Assembly: GCA_963816925.1 (NCBI GenBank)
Contig: CAWFMY010000010.1
Coordinates: forward strand, 1-64,000
Direction of reading: 5' to 3'
Source: CAIWHR01 sp963816925
Lineage (GTDB): Bacteria; Pseudomonadota; Gammaproteobacteria; Burkholderiales; Casimicrobiaceae
DNA length: 64,000 nt
Shown: in pieces, positions 38,569 through 47,788 of the stretch
How the letters are laid out: each line of letters begins with the position of its first letter
Position numbering within the stretch: the stretch's first letter is position 1
Translations under genes and position numbers: made by a program
Notes under the pieces: generated by a model
The model's database searches: none
What the model saw: the letters and a program-made list of their open reading frames with translations, nothing else
Told to the model about the DNA's origin: nothing

Positions 38569-39263
38569 AGCGCTGGCCGAAAAATGCCGACACGCTGCGT
38601 CGCAGCGACCTGGAGCAGGGACGGATGCGCGAGATCTACCTCGCGGCCGTCGATTCCGGGCGCGCGTTGAGCGACGAGCAGCTCTCCACGTCACTGACCG
38701 ACACGCTGGCACTGCGGCCGAAGGGTGCGGGCTGGTGGGTGTTCGCCTACGGGTCGCTGCTGTGGAATCCGCTGTTTCCGGTTGCCGAAATGCGGCCGGC
38801 GACGCTGCGCGGATTGCATCGCCGCTTCTGCCTCTGGTCGCTCGCGTCGCGCGGCACGCCGGACGAGCCGGGTCTCGTGCTGGGCCTCGACCGCGGTGGC
38901 GCCTGCCGCGGCGTCGCAATGCGGCTCCCGGCGCCGCTGGCGCTGGACGAATTGCATCTGCTCTGGCGGCGCGAGATGGTCGTCGGCGGGTACCAGCCGC
39001 GGTGGGTGAAGCTCGACGCGGACGGGCGCGAGCTCGTCGCACTGACCTTCGTCGTGCGGCGCGAACATCCGCAGTACACCGGACGCCTGTCGCTTGCGAA
39101 GCAGGCCGCGGTCATCGTCAAGGCGCGCGGCGCGTTCGGCGCGTCGGCGGACTATCTCGAGCGCACGCGCGTCGCGCTCATTTCGCACGGGATCGTGGAT
39201 CCGTACCTCGAGAATCTGGCGCAGCATGCGGTGGCGCTGCGCGCGCCGGATGCGGACGGCTAG
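38565..39263 (+). CDS. Gamma-glutamylcyclotransferase (ChaC-like)
   Basis: 232 residues. The GGCT substrate loop is VFAYGSLLWNP, followed by RFCLWSLASRGTPDEPGLVLGL and the region LLWRREMVVGGYQPRWV, all typical of ChaC-type glutathione-specific gamma-glutamylcyclotransferases, which degrade glutathione to 5-oxoproline and Cys-Gly. Last gene of the rph series; it overlaps the small basic gene by 4 bp. Confidence 0.88.
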   Translation: MKRWPKNADTLRRSDLEQGRMREIYLAAVDSGRALSDEQLSTSLTDTLALRPKGAGWWVFAYGSLLWNPLFPVAEMRPATLRGLHRRFCLWSLASRGTPDEPGLVLGLDRGGACRGVAMRLPAPLALDELHLLWRREMVVGGYQPRWVKLDADGRELVALTFVVRREHPQYTGRLSLAKQAAVIVKARGAFGASADYLERTRVALISHGIVDPYLENLAQHAVALRAPDADG

Positions 39264-39296
39264 CCGGGCTTTCGATCGAACGGCGTCAACGCGTTG

Positions 39297-39343
39297 CGTC
39301 GCCTTCCACAAGCCGGTGCAACAACGGCGCAATGGCCTCCGCC
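39297..39343 (-). repeat. Duplicated tail of the anti-sigma gene, downstream copy
   Basis: About 43 bases here match 39481-39523 with three mismatches. The latter encodes the C-terminal residues IAPLLQRLVEGDAPQ of the anti-sigma factor; this copy reads IAPLLHRLVEGDATR and stop. It lies in the 206-bp spacer after the ChaC-like gene and is a gene-end duplication or the remnant of a paralogue. Confidence 0.75.
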
Positions 39344-39469
39344 GGGTGCTGACGAGCTTCGCGCGGCACCCGACATCATGATACGTGCTGAAGAACTGTC
39401 TTCGACTGGCGCAGAACTGCGGCAGGCGAACAAGATGATCGGCGCGCTGGCGAGCTAGCGTTCGCGCGT

Positions 39470-40244
39470 CTACTGCGGCGCGTCGCCTTCCACAAGCCGT
39501 TGCAACAGCGGCGCAATGACCTCCCCGCCCGCGTCGGTGACGACCAGCCAATCCATCCCCTGTCCGTCGGCCCGCAGGACATGGAAGCCGCGCAGCGTTC
39601 GCGGCTCCGCTGCGCCCGCGCGCAGCCATTCCGGCCGCACGAAAACGTCGACGTTGTGCTCGCCGGTAACGGTAAACGAGCGTCGCGACGGGATGACCGT
39701 CGAGATCCTCGATGCGCGCGCCGACGAGCGGAAACCCTTCGGCCGCGAAATCCCGAACGGGCGGCGAATAGTCGAGCCGCGAGGACAGCCACGGCTTCAC
39801 GGTGTGCTGGTCCGACGAGGCGACCTGGATCAGCTCCTTCGCGAGCGTCGCGCGGACGTGCGCCGCCACGGCGGCCGACGCGATGTCCGTGTTCTCCCGG
39901 CGATCCAGCGCGGCATTGCCCGCGAACCACGTGACCACGGTGATGGCGCAGCCGAGCACGGCGCCGACGGCGACCCACTGCCAGCGATGCACAGGCGCAT
40001 ATCGCGCCGCCGCCGGTGCGGGGGAACCCCCCGGCATCGCCATGACTTTCGCGCGCAGGCTCTCAGGCGCGGCGAAACGGGGAGCTTCGGCGCGGATTCT
40101 TGCCTGCAGCGAGCGAGCATCCAGGAAGCGCGCCGCACAGGCCGCGCACGTCGCCAGATGGCGGCGGATCGCCATTCGCCGCCACACCGAAAGCTCGCCA
40201 TCGGCGAATGCTTCGATACAAGGAAGAGCCCGGTCACATTTCAT
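39470..40244 (-). CDS. Anti-sigma factor (zf-HC2 type), single-base frameshift
   Basis: About 257 residues after removing one extra base near 39680. The N-terminus carries the zinc-binding anti-sigma motif H-x3-C-x2-C in RRHLATCAACAARFLDA, followed by one transmembrane helix (WVAVGAVLGCAITVVTWFAG) and a periplasmic domain ending EHNVDVFVRPEWLRAGA ... GFHVLRADGQGMDWLVVTDAGG. Such proteins hold an ECF sigma factor at the membrane until a signal releases it. The ATG overlaps the sigma gene stop (ATGA). Confidence 0.85.
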
Positions 40245-40784
40245 GATCGCCTGCGCGTTTCCACGACATCGTGCACGGCCTGCAGCGACGGCGTCAGCCG
40301 GAGCATGGCGCGACCGCGCGCGAGCCGCGACATTATGGTGCCAACGGGAACGCCGACCACGCTCGCGATTTCACGGTAGGACAGTTCCTCCAGCTCGCGC
40401 AGCACGATGGCCTCCCGGAATTGCAGCGGCAGCGCCGCGAGCGCGTCCGCGAGCACGCGTGCATCGGACCGGCGAACGGCGTTCTGTTCCGGGTCGACCG
40501 CCGCGAAGTCGACGGCGCCGTCGAGGGCATCCTCCGAGTCCGTCGATCATTTCCCCAGGGCGATTGCGGCTCACCCAGTCATAGAACGCATTGCGCACGA
40601 TGGTCAGGAACCAGGCCCGGGCCTCTCCGCTTCGCAACGACCCGACATAGCGCAACGCGCGCACGCAGGCATCCTGGACGACATCCTCGGCGTCCTGCGG
40701 GTTGCGGGTAAGCCACCGCGCAAGGTTGTACGCCGCGTCGAGGTGCGGCAGCACTTCGCCTTCGAAGCGGCTGTGCCCGGACAT
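40241..40784 (-). CDS. ECF-family RNA polymerase sigma factor, single-base frameshift
   Basis: About 180 residues after removing one base near 40534. Region 2 is YNLARWLTRNPQDAEDVVQDACVRALRYV with EARAWFLTIVRNAFYDW; region 4 is ALPLQFREAIVLRELEELSYREIASVVGVPVGTIMSRLARGRAML. The linker after the break reads EDALDGAVDFAAVDPEQNAV. The ATG at 40784 has GGAGG at good distance. It is co-transcribed with its anti-sigma factor. A GGGAATA-N17-GTCTTAT element lies 22 bp upstream and is probably its own autoregulated promoter. Confidence 0.88.
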
Positions 40785-40805
40785 CGGTTCCTCCGTCATC
40801 AGAGG

Positions 40806-40843
40806 ATAAGACTGGCCGGCCGGGCTTTTTATTCCCGGGAATA
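40806..40843. promoter_or_regulatory. Divergent ECF-type promoter with palindromic shared -35
   Basis: A 14-bp palindrome TATTCCCGGGAATA at 40830-40843 presents GGGAATA on both strands. Toward the sigma gene (minus strand) it is followed after 17 bp by GTCTTAT (40812-40806). Toward the propeller/cupredoxin gene (plus strand) GTAGGTCT starts 17 bp away at 40861. GGAATA-like -35 elements are known for several ECF groups. This suggests the sigma factor drives its own operon and the divergent gene. Confidence 0.5.
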
Positions 40844-40906
40844 TTCCGGCCCGACCGGGAGTAGGTCTCGTTGAATCCCCACCCACCCGACAATCGAGAG
40901 GTCATT

Positions 40907-42131
40907 ATGCGTCGTCTTGCGTCCTTCCTGCTGGTTTCCCTTTTCCTGATCGTGTCGGCGGGTGCCGGAGCGGCGGGCCCGAAGGCCTACGTCGGCAACT
41001 TCAGCGACAACACGGTGAGCGTCGTCGATCTCGCCGCGGGCGCCGTCGTTGCGACGATTCCCGTGTCCGCGGGCCCGCACGGCATGGCCGTGGCCCCCGA
41101 CGCGCGGACCGTCTACATCACCGGCGATGGATCATCGAACCTCGATGCCATCGATACCGCCGCCAATCGCGTGCGCCGGACGATCGAGATCGGCAAGAGC
41201 CCGCATGGGCTCGCGCTGACGCCCGACGGGAAGACGCTGCTCGCCGCGATCTACGGCGAGGACAAGATCGCGTTCATCGACGTGGCCACGCTGGCTCCGG
41301 TTGGAGGCGTGAGCGTGGCGAAGCCGCACACCATCGCGATCCGCCCGGACGGCGCGGTCGCCTACGTCGCGTCGCAGGAACCCGGCAAGTTCGCGCTGGT
41401 CGTCGTCGACCTCGCGACCAGGAAGGTGGCGCGCAGCGTGGCGCTCGACAAGCCGCCGCGCGATCTCGAGTTCGGCTTCGACGGCAAGGCGCTTTATTTC
41501 ACTCTTGCGGGTGTCAACGGCGTTCAGGTGCTCGACCCCGCCACCGATCGAATCGTCGCCCAGGTTCCGACCGGCGCGTCGCCGCACATCGCCGGCGTGT
41601 ACCGGGGCGCGCCCGCCGGAACCGCGGTCGTCCAGGGCCCGGGTGAGTTGCTGCTGTTCGATCCGGCCACGAACTCTCCGCTGCGCTCGATCGCCGTCGG
41701 CAAGCAACCGCACTGGATTGCGGTGGCGAATTCGGGCAAGACCGCCGTCGTGACGAACGAAGGCTCGAACGACATCACTATCGTGGACCTCGCAACGGGC
41801 TCGACCCGCGCGGTCACCGTCGGCAAGGCGCCGCGCAAGGTCGTCGTGCCGCCGGATATCCGCCGCCACCTCCGCCAATCCGGGGCAGATCGCGATTGCG
41901 AACTTCGCGTTCTCGCCCGCGGAAATCACCGTGATGCGGGGCACGCAGGTGACGTGGACCAACAACGACGCCGCGCCGCACGGGCTGACGCACAAGGACG
42001 GCGCGCCCGGCAAGGGCGTGCTTCTTCCAGGCGAGGCGGTGAGCCGCGTCTACGACACGCCGGGAACGTTCGACTACGTCTGCTCGGTGCATCCCTACAT
42101 GACCGGCCGCGTCGTGGTTACCGGCCCGTGA
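40907..42131 (+). CDS. Secreted YVTN beta-propeller protein with C-terminal cupredoxin domain, frameshifted
   Basis: About 407 residues after removing one base near 41855. A signal peptide (ASFLLVSLFLIVSAGAGAAG) is followed by YVTN-type repeats: AYVGNFSDNTVSVVDLAAG, HGMAVAPDARTVYITGDG, HGLALTPDGKTLLAAIYG, HWIAVANSGKTAVVTNEG. After the break comes a plastocyanin-like domain: FSPAEITVMRGTQVTWTNND, HGLTHKDG and CSVHPYMTG with copper ligands His, Cys, His and Met. The protein probably binds copper in the periplasm. It is divergent from the sigma/anti-sigma operon across a shared promoter, so it is a likely regulon member. GAGAGGT precedes the ATG. Confidence 0.85.
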
Positions 42132-42155
42132 GGAGGACGCGTCGGAGGGAGGCCG

Positions 42156-44078
42156 TCATGGCGGCGGCACCCGCACCACCTCGCTCTTGAACTTGTCGAT
42201 CGACGGGCCCGGCGGCCGGGATTTGTCGGGAACGGCGACGTGCGACGTCGAATCCTTCGCCACTGCCTTCGTGACCACGGCCGGCTCCGCCTTGGTCAGG
42301 GTTTCAAGTCGACGATCGATGGAAGGCGACTTTTGCAGGTTCGCCGATTCAACGTAGGCGGCTTTCGCCGCCTCCTTGTTTCCCGTGCCTGAATGCACGT
42401 CGCCCTCGAGGCTCCATCCGTAGGCCTTGAACGCGGGAACCTCCTTCAACTGTCGTGCGACCTCGACGCGCGATGCCGTCGGCGCGAGGGTCGTTTGCCG
42501 AACCGCGTAGTCGCGCGCCAACTCCTCCTTCGTGACCGCGGGCGTCGTGGTCGAGGCGAAGACATTGGCCTCGCCCGACTGCGCGGCGACAACGCCACCC
42601 AGCCGCTGGACGCTGCTTGTCTTCGCACTTGCAGGCGACAGCGCTTCGGCGCGCCGGAGCGCGGTCGCGGCCACCCGCGGCCAATTTTGCGCCGCGAGAA
42701 AGTCCGCGGAAACGATCCACTGCGCATGCTTCGGAAGCTCCGGGGCCTGCTTTGCAACCGCGTCGGCCACGACGGTCGCGAACGCTTCGTCGGCGCGCGG
42801 ATCGTTGGCTTGAAGACTCGCGAGCTCCGCGGCGTTTCCCGGATTGGCGAGGTAGGCGGAAACGTCCTTGTTGACGGCTTCCGCGAAATCGCGCTGCTTC
42901 TTCCGGAATGCGGCGAGATCGGCGACGCGCACGATGACGCGTTGATCGGGTGACGCGTCGGACTGGAGCACAAAGGGGTATTCGTTCGCATTTGCCCCGA
43001 AGCCCAGGCCCAGCTGCATGAGCTGCGTATTCCCGCCGGGGATCTCCCGCGGCGTATCGTCGGGCCACACATAAAGGCTGGGGTCCGCGATCTGCCCGAC
43101 CGTATAGCGAAGTTTGACGCGGCCGGCGTTGACGAGCCGCGCGGAACTCTTTCCGAGGGGGTCGCTCAGCCTGAAAACAAAGTGATCGCCCTCGGGGATG
43201 AAGTCGGGGGTCTCGAGACGTGCGACCACGTCCTTGCCCAGGACGTACTCATTGAGCGCATTGGCGACGAGCACGATCGAGCCGTGATCCTGCCGATCAG
43301 GCTTGACGATGGAGATGTGGTCGGTCCCCTCGATCGCCACGGCGGCGCCGTCGCAGAATCGCGTCGCGCTCGACCACGGAACGATGACTTCCACGTTATA
43401 CGTCGGAAGCTTTTCGTATCCGCAGCTCACGTGCGGATGCGCGGGAAGACGCTTCCAGTCCTCGTCGAGCGCCTGGAGATAGCCGTTTCGATCCGCGGGA
43501 AACATTTCGGCGAGCGCCGGGTTCTTCGCGACGACGCTGGCGATTTTCGCGATCTGCGCTCCCTCCTGGGGCGTTGCGAACAGGACGACGAGGGGCACCT
43601 TCTCCATCATTTCGCGGTGATTGATGAGCTCCCGGAGCACGATGAGCCCGCCCATGCTGTGCGCGACGAAGACCACGGTCGGATAATCGAGCACGCGCGC
43701 GAATTGCAGGTATTCATGCAGCTTGTTGGCCGACTCCCGGATATCGAGCGAGCCGGCCGTGAGCATGTTCGACGTGAATCCGAACGCGTACATGTCGAGC
43801 TTTGCGCCCACGTCGGGGACGCCGGCCAGCAGCGTGAAAAAGGTGGGCTTTCCGGCACCCGACGACCATGTATCCAGGGTGTCGCCGAAGATGCCGTGAA
43901 CGAACACGACGGCCACCCCGCGGTGCGGATCTGCCTGTGCGACCCACCTTGGGTCGGTCGCATTGACCACCGCAGGTTTTTTCGCCTCTGCGGCCGGCGG
44001 CTTTTCGGGCGTCTTGTCGGTACAGGCGGTTGCGGCGGCGAGCAGCGCCGCAAGAAGTGAAAGGCGCAAGAGTGTCAT
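42156..44078 (-). CDS. Alpha/beta hydrolase (lipase/esterase-like) lipoprotein
   Basis: 640 residues. Lipoprotein signal LRLSLLAALLAAATAC, then an alpha/beta-hydrolase domain: VAVVFVHGIFGDTLDTW, the nucleophile elbow VAHSMGG and GTDHISIVKP containing the catalytic histidine. Domains beyond residue 300 have no recognised fold: a beta-rich part (FRLSDPLGKSSARLVNAGRVKLRYTV) and a helical C-terminal third. Anchored in the outer membrane or periplasm, it may hydrolyse lipids or esters, or remodel the envelope. GGAGG lies five bases before the ATG. Convergent with the propeller/cupredoxin gene, 24 bp between stops. Intact frame. Confidence 0.8.
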   Translation of the reverse strand: MTLLRLSLLAALLAAATACTDKTPEKPPAAEAKKPAVVNATDPRWVAQADPHRGVAVVFVHGIFGDTLDTWSSGAGKPTFFTLLAGVPDVGAKLDMYAFGFTSNMLTAGSLDIRESANKLHEYLQFARVLDYPTVVFVAHSMGGLIVLRELINHREMMEKVPLVVLFATPQEGAQIAKIASVVAKNPALAEMFPADRNGYLQALDEDWKRLPAHPHVSCGYEKLPTYNVEVIVPWSSATRFCDGAAVAIEGTDHISIVKPDRQDHGSIVLVANALNEYVLGKDVVARLETPDFIPEGDHFVFRLSDPLGKSSARLVNAGRVKLRYTVGQIADPSLYVWPDDTPREIPGGNTQLMQLGLGFGANANEYPFVLQSDASPDQRVIVRVADLAAFRKKQRDFAEAVNKDVSAYLANPGNAAELASLQANDPRADEAFATVVADAVAKQAPELPKHAQWIVSADFLAAQNWPRVAATALRRAEALSPASAKTSSVQRLGGVVAAQSGEANVFASTTTPAVTKEELARDYAVRQTTLAPTASRVEVARQLKEVPAFKAYGWSLEGDVHSGTGNKEAAKAAYVESANLQKSPSIDRRLETLTKAEPAVVTKAVAKDSTSHVAVPDKSRPPGPSIDKFKSEVVRVPPP

Positions 44079-44127
44079 TGGGCCTCCGATGGCGTGAGAT
44101 CAGCTTCGAAATCGCTGCAGTCGGCGT

Positions 44128-44865
44128 TCAGATCGCGATATGCCGTCCGCCGTCGATGTGGATCGTCTCGCCGGTGACATAGGTGGCGTCGGCGAGCAGG
44201 AAGTGCACGGCCTTCGCGATGTCGTCGGGCGTGCCTTCGCGCTTCAGCAGCGTATGCGAGATGATCCGCTGGCGCGACACTTCGTCGAAGGCGTCGTCGT
44301 CGGGCCACAGGATCGGGCCGGGCGCGATGGCGTTCACGCGCACTTCGGGTGCGAGCTCGCGGGCCAGCGAGCGGGTCAGCGCGACGAGACCGGATTTGGC
44401 GACCGAGTAGACGACGTAGCTCTTGAGCGGGCGCTCGGCGTGGATGTCGGCGATGTTGACGATCGCGCCTTGCGCCTTTCTTAGCGCAGGTGCCGCAGCC
44501 TGCGCCAGGAACAGCGGCGCCCGCAGGTTGGTGCCCATCAGGTCGTCCCATATCGCCGACGTGATTTCGCCGATCGGTGACGCGTAGAACGACGACGCAT
44601 TGTTGACGAGCGCGTCGAGGCGTCCGAAGCGTTGCACCGTTTGCTCGACCAGCGAGGGCAGCGCCTTGAGGTCGAGAAGGTCGGCCTGGATGAGCGCGAC
44701 GGAGTCGGCGCGCGCGCCATTCAGCTCGGCCTGCAGGAGCCGCGCTTCACCCGCCGACGCGCGGTAGTGGAGCATGAGGCTCGCGCCGGCGGCGTGCAGG
44801 CGGCGGCAGATCGCGGCGCCTACGCGTTTGGCGCCGCCCGTGATCAAGACAACGTTGCCCTGCAC
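44128..44865 (-). CDS. Pteridine reductase (SDR family)
   Basis: 245 residues from a GTG with GGGAG seven bases upstream. It begins VQGNVVLITGGAKRVGAAICRRLH, where GGAKRVG is the pteridine-reductase variant of the SDR glycine motif; NNASSFY, VNIADIHAERPLKSYVVYSVAKSGL (Y-x-x-x-K) and APGPILWPDDD follow, and it ends IDGGRHIAI. It reduces dihydro- or oxidised pterins in folate or molybdopterin metabolism. In betaproteobacteria this gene is often found beside a MidA-type methyltransferase, as here (divergent, 81 bp). Confidence 0.88.
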   Translation of the reverse strand: MQGNVVLITGGAKRVGAAICRRLHAAGASLMLHYRASAGEARLLQAELNGARADSVALIQADLLDLKALPSLVEQTVQRFGRLDALVNNASSFYASPIGEITSAIWDDLMGTNLRAPLFLAQAAAPALRKAQGAIVNIADIHAERPLKSYVVYSVAKSGLVALTRSLARELAPEVRVNAIAPGPILWPDDDAFDEVSRQRIISHTLLKREGTPDDIAKAVHFLLADATYVTGETIHIDGGRHIAI

Positions 44866-44946
44866 CCGGCGCTCCCGAGGTAGACTCCGGGGCAATCTAG
44901 CACATCGACCGCCGCGCCGCACCGGCCGTTGCCCGGCGCCTTCCCC

Positions 44947-46107
44947 GTGTCCGACCTTCCGCTTCCCGACGTCGACGCCCGCGCGCACAGCGGGCGGGTG
45001 GTCGCGCGCATTCGCGATGAGATCGCCAATGCCGGCGGCTGGATACCGTTCGCGCGGTACATGGATCTCGCGCTCTACGCGCCGGGCCTCGGCTACTACG
45101 CGGCCGGGGCGACGAAGCTCGGCGCGGCCGGCGATTTCGTCACCGCGCCGGAAATGACCTCACTCTTCGCCGTGGCGCTCGCCACGCAGGTCGCCGCGAT
45201 ATTGGCGGTCTCGCAACGCCGCGAAATCGTCGAGCTGGGAGGCGGCAGCGGGCGGCTCGCTGCCGATCTCCTGAATGCGCTGGCGGTGCGCAACGCGCTG
45301 CCGTCGCGCTACGCGATCCTCGAACCGTCGCCCGACTTGCGCGAGCGCCAGCGATCGACGATTGCGCGTGATGCGGGCGCGCACGTCGCACGGGTGGATT
45401 GGCTCGATGCGCTGCCGGAGGAGATCGACGGACTGATTCTCGCGAACGAAGTGCTGGATGCGCTGCCCGTGCATGTCGTCGCTCGGCGGGGTGGGGATTG
45501 GTTCGAGCGCGGAGTCGAATGGGAAGACGCGCGGTCCGCGTTCGGGTGGGCGGACCGAGCCGCCGAGGGACGCGTCGCCGAGCTCGCGGCGGCGCGATTT
45601 CCGCTGGACGGCGATTACTTGAGCGAGATCAATCCGGCGGCGGAGGCACTGGCCGAGGATATGAGCGGAAGGCTCGTGCGCGGCGCCGCGCTCGTCATCG
45701 ACTACGGATTTCCCGCCGCGGAGTATTACCACCCGCAACGACACCAGGGAACGCTGATGTGCCATTACCGCCATCGCGCGCACGCCGACCCGTTTCTCTG
45801 GCCGGGGCTGACCGACATCACCGCGCACGTCGACTTCACCGCCATCGCGCAGGCCGGAGAACGCGGCGGCCTCGCCGTCGCCGGGTTCGCCGCGCAGGCG
45901 CCGTTCCTGCTGGGCTGCGGCATCCTCGACGCGCTCGCCGCGACCGGCGCCCCCGGATCGAGGCCCTATCTCGAGGCGACCGCGCCGGTGCAACGGTTGC
46001 TGTCGCCGGCCGAGATGGGAGAATTGTTCAAGGTGCTGGCGCTCGCAAAATCCGATGGCATTGCCTGGCCCGGATTCGCGCTCGCCGAGCACAGCCATCG
46101 TCTCTGA
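44947..46107 (+). CDS. SAM-dependent methyltransferase, MidA/NDUFAF7 family
   Basis: 386 residues from a GTG (a TTG at 44929 is an alternative). Family signatures: IPFARYMDLALYAPGLGYYAAGATKLGAAGDFVTAPE, SAM motif IVELGGGSGRLAADLL, ILANEVLDALPVHVV, and GAALVIDYGF. The mitochondrial homologue dimethylates a complex I subunit; the bacterial target is unknown. The following acyl-CoA ligase gene starts 17 bp later in the same direction. Confidence 0.9.
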   Translation: MSDLPLPDVDARAHSGRVVARIRDEIANAGGWIPFARYMDLALYAPGLGYYAAGATKLGAAGDFVTAPEMTSLFAVALATQVAAILAVSQRREIVELGGGSGRLAADLLNALAVRNALPSRYAILEPSPDLRERQRSTIARDAGAHVARVDWLDALPEEIDGLILANEVLDALPVHVVARRGGDWFERGVEWEDARSAFGWADRAAEGRVAELAAARFPLDGDYLSEINPAAEALAEDMSGRLVRGAALVIDYGFPAAEYYHPQRHQGTLMCHYRHRAHADPFLWPGLTDITAHVDFTAIAQAGERGGLAVAGFAAQAPFLLGCGILDALAATGAPGSRPYLEATAPVQRLLSPAEMGELFKVLALAKSDGIAWPGFALAEHSHRL

Positions 46108-46124
46108 CGCCGCCGGAGCCGAAC

Positions 46125-47711
46125 ATGGAATCCCCGATCGCATTCAACAGTCTCCATCTCGGTGCGCTGCCCGCACGTCACGCGCGGTATCGGCCGCGCC
46201 ACACGGCGGTCGTCGTAGGGCAGCGAGGGAAGGGCGAGCACGAAATCCGCCTCAACTGGCGCGAGTTCGACGCTTACGTGAACCGTTGGGCAAACGCGCT
46301 CGCGGCACTCGGCGTCACGCGCGGCGATCGCGTCGCCACCGTGCTCGCCAACTCGCTCGAGCTGCTCGCGACCTATTGGGCCTGCGCGAAGCTGGGCGCC
46401 GTGGCCGTGCCGCTGTCGCCGCTGCTGACCGCGACCGGGCTCGCATCGCTGCTCGCGGACGCGCCGCCGGCGGTCGTGCTGGCCTCGTCGGACCAGTTGC
46501 CGGTACTGGACGAGGTGCGGCGAATTGTCCGGACGACGCCCGCGTGGGTGCTGGTCGATGCGGCGGCCGACGACGAAGCAGCGGGCTACCGCGCCTACGG
46601 CCTCCTTCATGCCGAGGCAAGCGACGCGGCGCCCGTCGCGCATGTCGACGCCGGCGACCTGCTGACGCTGATGTACACGTCGGGCACGACCGGGCTTCCG
46701 AAAGGCATCCAGCACACGCATTTCATACGCGCGATGTACGCGACGACCATGGCGAACGCGTGGCGGATGGCGCCCGAATCGGTCGTCCTGCACTCCGGCG
46801 CGATCGTTTTCAACGGCGCGATGGTGACGATGTTCCCGGCATTCATGGTGGGCGCGACCTACGTGCTGCAGCGCGCGTTCGACGCCGATGATTTCATCGA
46901 CACGGTCGAGCGCGAGCGCGTCACGCATACGATGCTGGTTCCGTCGCAGATCGTCGCGATCCTCAACGCGAAGCGCTTCGATCCGTCGCGGTTGACGTCG
47001 CTCGAGATGGTGCTGTCGCTCGGCGCGCCGCTGTTGCGCGAGCACAAGGACCGGCTGAACGACGCCTTGCCCGGCCGGTTCTACGAGCTCTACGGCCTGA
47101 CGGAGGGCTTCGTCACGATCCTCGACCGCGACGACGCGCTCCGCAAGTCCGGCAGCGTCGGCGTGCCGCCGCCGTTTTATGAAATGCGCATCGTCGGCGA
47201 GGATGGCCGCGACGTCCCGCAGGGCGCCGTCGGCGAGATCGCCGGGCGCGGGCCCATCACGATGCCGGGCTACTACAACCGCGTCGAGCAGTCGGCGCAG
47301 GCGCTGCGCGACGGCTGGCTCTTCACCGGCGACCTGGGCTACGTCGACGAGGATGGCTTCCTCTATCTCGTCGACCGCAAGAAGGACATGATCGACACCG
47401 GCGGCGTCAAGGTCTACCCGAAGGACGTCGAGGAGATCGCCGCGCGTCACCCTGCCATCCTCGAGGTCGCGGTCTTCGGCATCCCGCATGAAAAATGGGG
47501 CGAGACGCCGGTCGCCGCGGTCGTGCTGCACGAGCCCGGTGGCGCAACGGCCGACGACCTCAAGGCGTGGATCAACGCGCGCGTCGCGGCGAAGTATCAG
47601 CGGCTCGACCGGGTGATCCTGATGGACGCATTCCCGCGCAACGCGGCGGGCAAGACGTTGAAACGCGAGCTCCGTGCGCCGTTCTGGGAAGCTTTGGAGC
47701 GCAAGATCTGA
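46125..47711 (+). CDS. AMP-dependent synthetase / acyl-CoA ligase
   Basis: 528 residues, full length. Adenylate-forming motifs: A3 LMYTSGTTGLPKGIQHTH, A5 FYELYGLTEG, A7-A8 DGWLFTGDLGYVDEDGFLYLVDRKKDMIDTGGVKVYPKDVEE, and the A10 lysine in FPRNAAGKTLKRELR. It activates a carboxylic acid to its acyl-CoA through an acyl-AMP. Substrate unknown; medium-chain or aromatic acids are plausible. It is transcribed toward the minus-strand CoA-dependent catabolic genes and may serve the same pathway. Confidence 0.9.
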   Translation: MESPIAFNSLHLGALPARHARYRPRHTAVVVGQRGKGEHEIRLNWREFDAYVNRWANALAALGVTRGDRVATVLANSLELLATYWACAKLGAVAVPLSPLLTATGLASLLADAPPAVVLASSDQLPVLDEVRRIVRTTPAWVLVDAAADDEAAGYRAYGLLHAEASDAAPVAHVDAGDLLTLMYTSGTTGLPKGIQHTHFIRAMYATTMANAWRMAPESVVLHSGAIVFNGAMVTMFPAFMVGATYVLQRAFDADDFIDTVERERVTHTMLVPSQIVAILNAKRFDPSRLTSLEMVLSLGAPLLREHKDRLNDALPGRFYELYGLTEGFVTILDRDDALRKSGSVGVPPPFYEMRIVGEDGRDVPQGAVGEIAGRGPITMPGYYNRVEQSAQALRDGWLFTGDLGYVDEDGFLYLVDRKKDMIDTGGVKVYPKDVEEIAARHPAILEVAVFGIPHEKWGETPVAAVVLHEPGGATADDLKAWINARVAAKYQRLDRVILMDAFPRNAAGKTLKRELRAPFWEALERKI

Positions 47712-47788
47712 CGATGAATGCGCCGAGCGACCGTCACGCCGCCGGCCGAGGACGGGAATGCGCCGCGCGCTTGCGCGGCAGGGGCCGT

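Noticed and set aside
39376..39978. Antisense and alternative-frame readings over the anti-sigma gene
   Set aside because: The zinc motif, transmembrane segment and C-terminal domain are explained by one gene with a single extra base.
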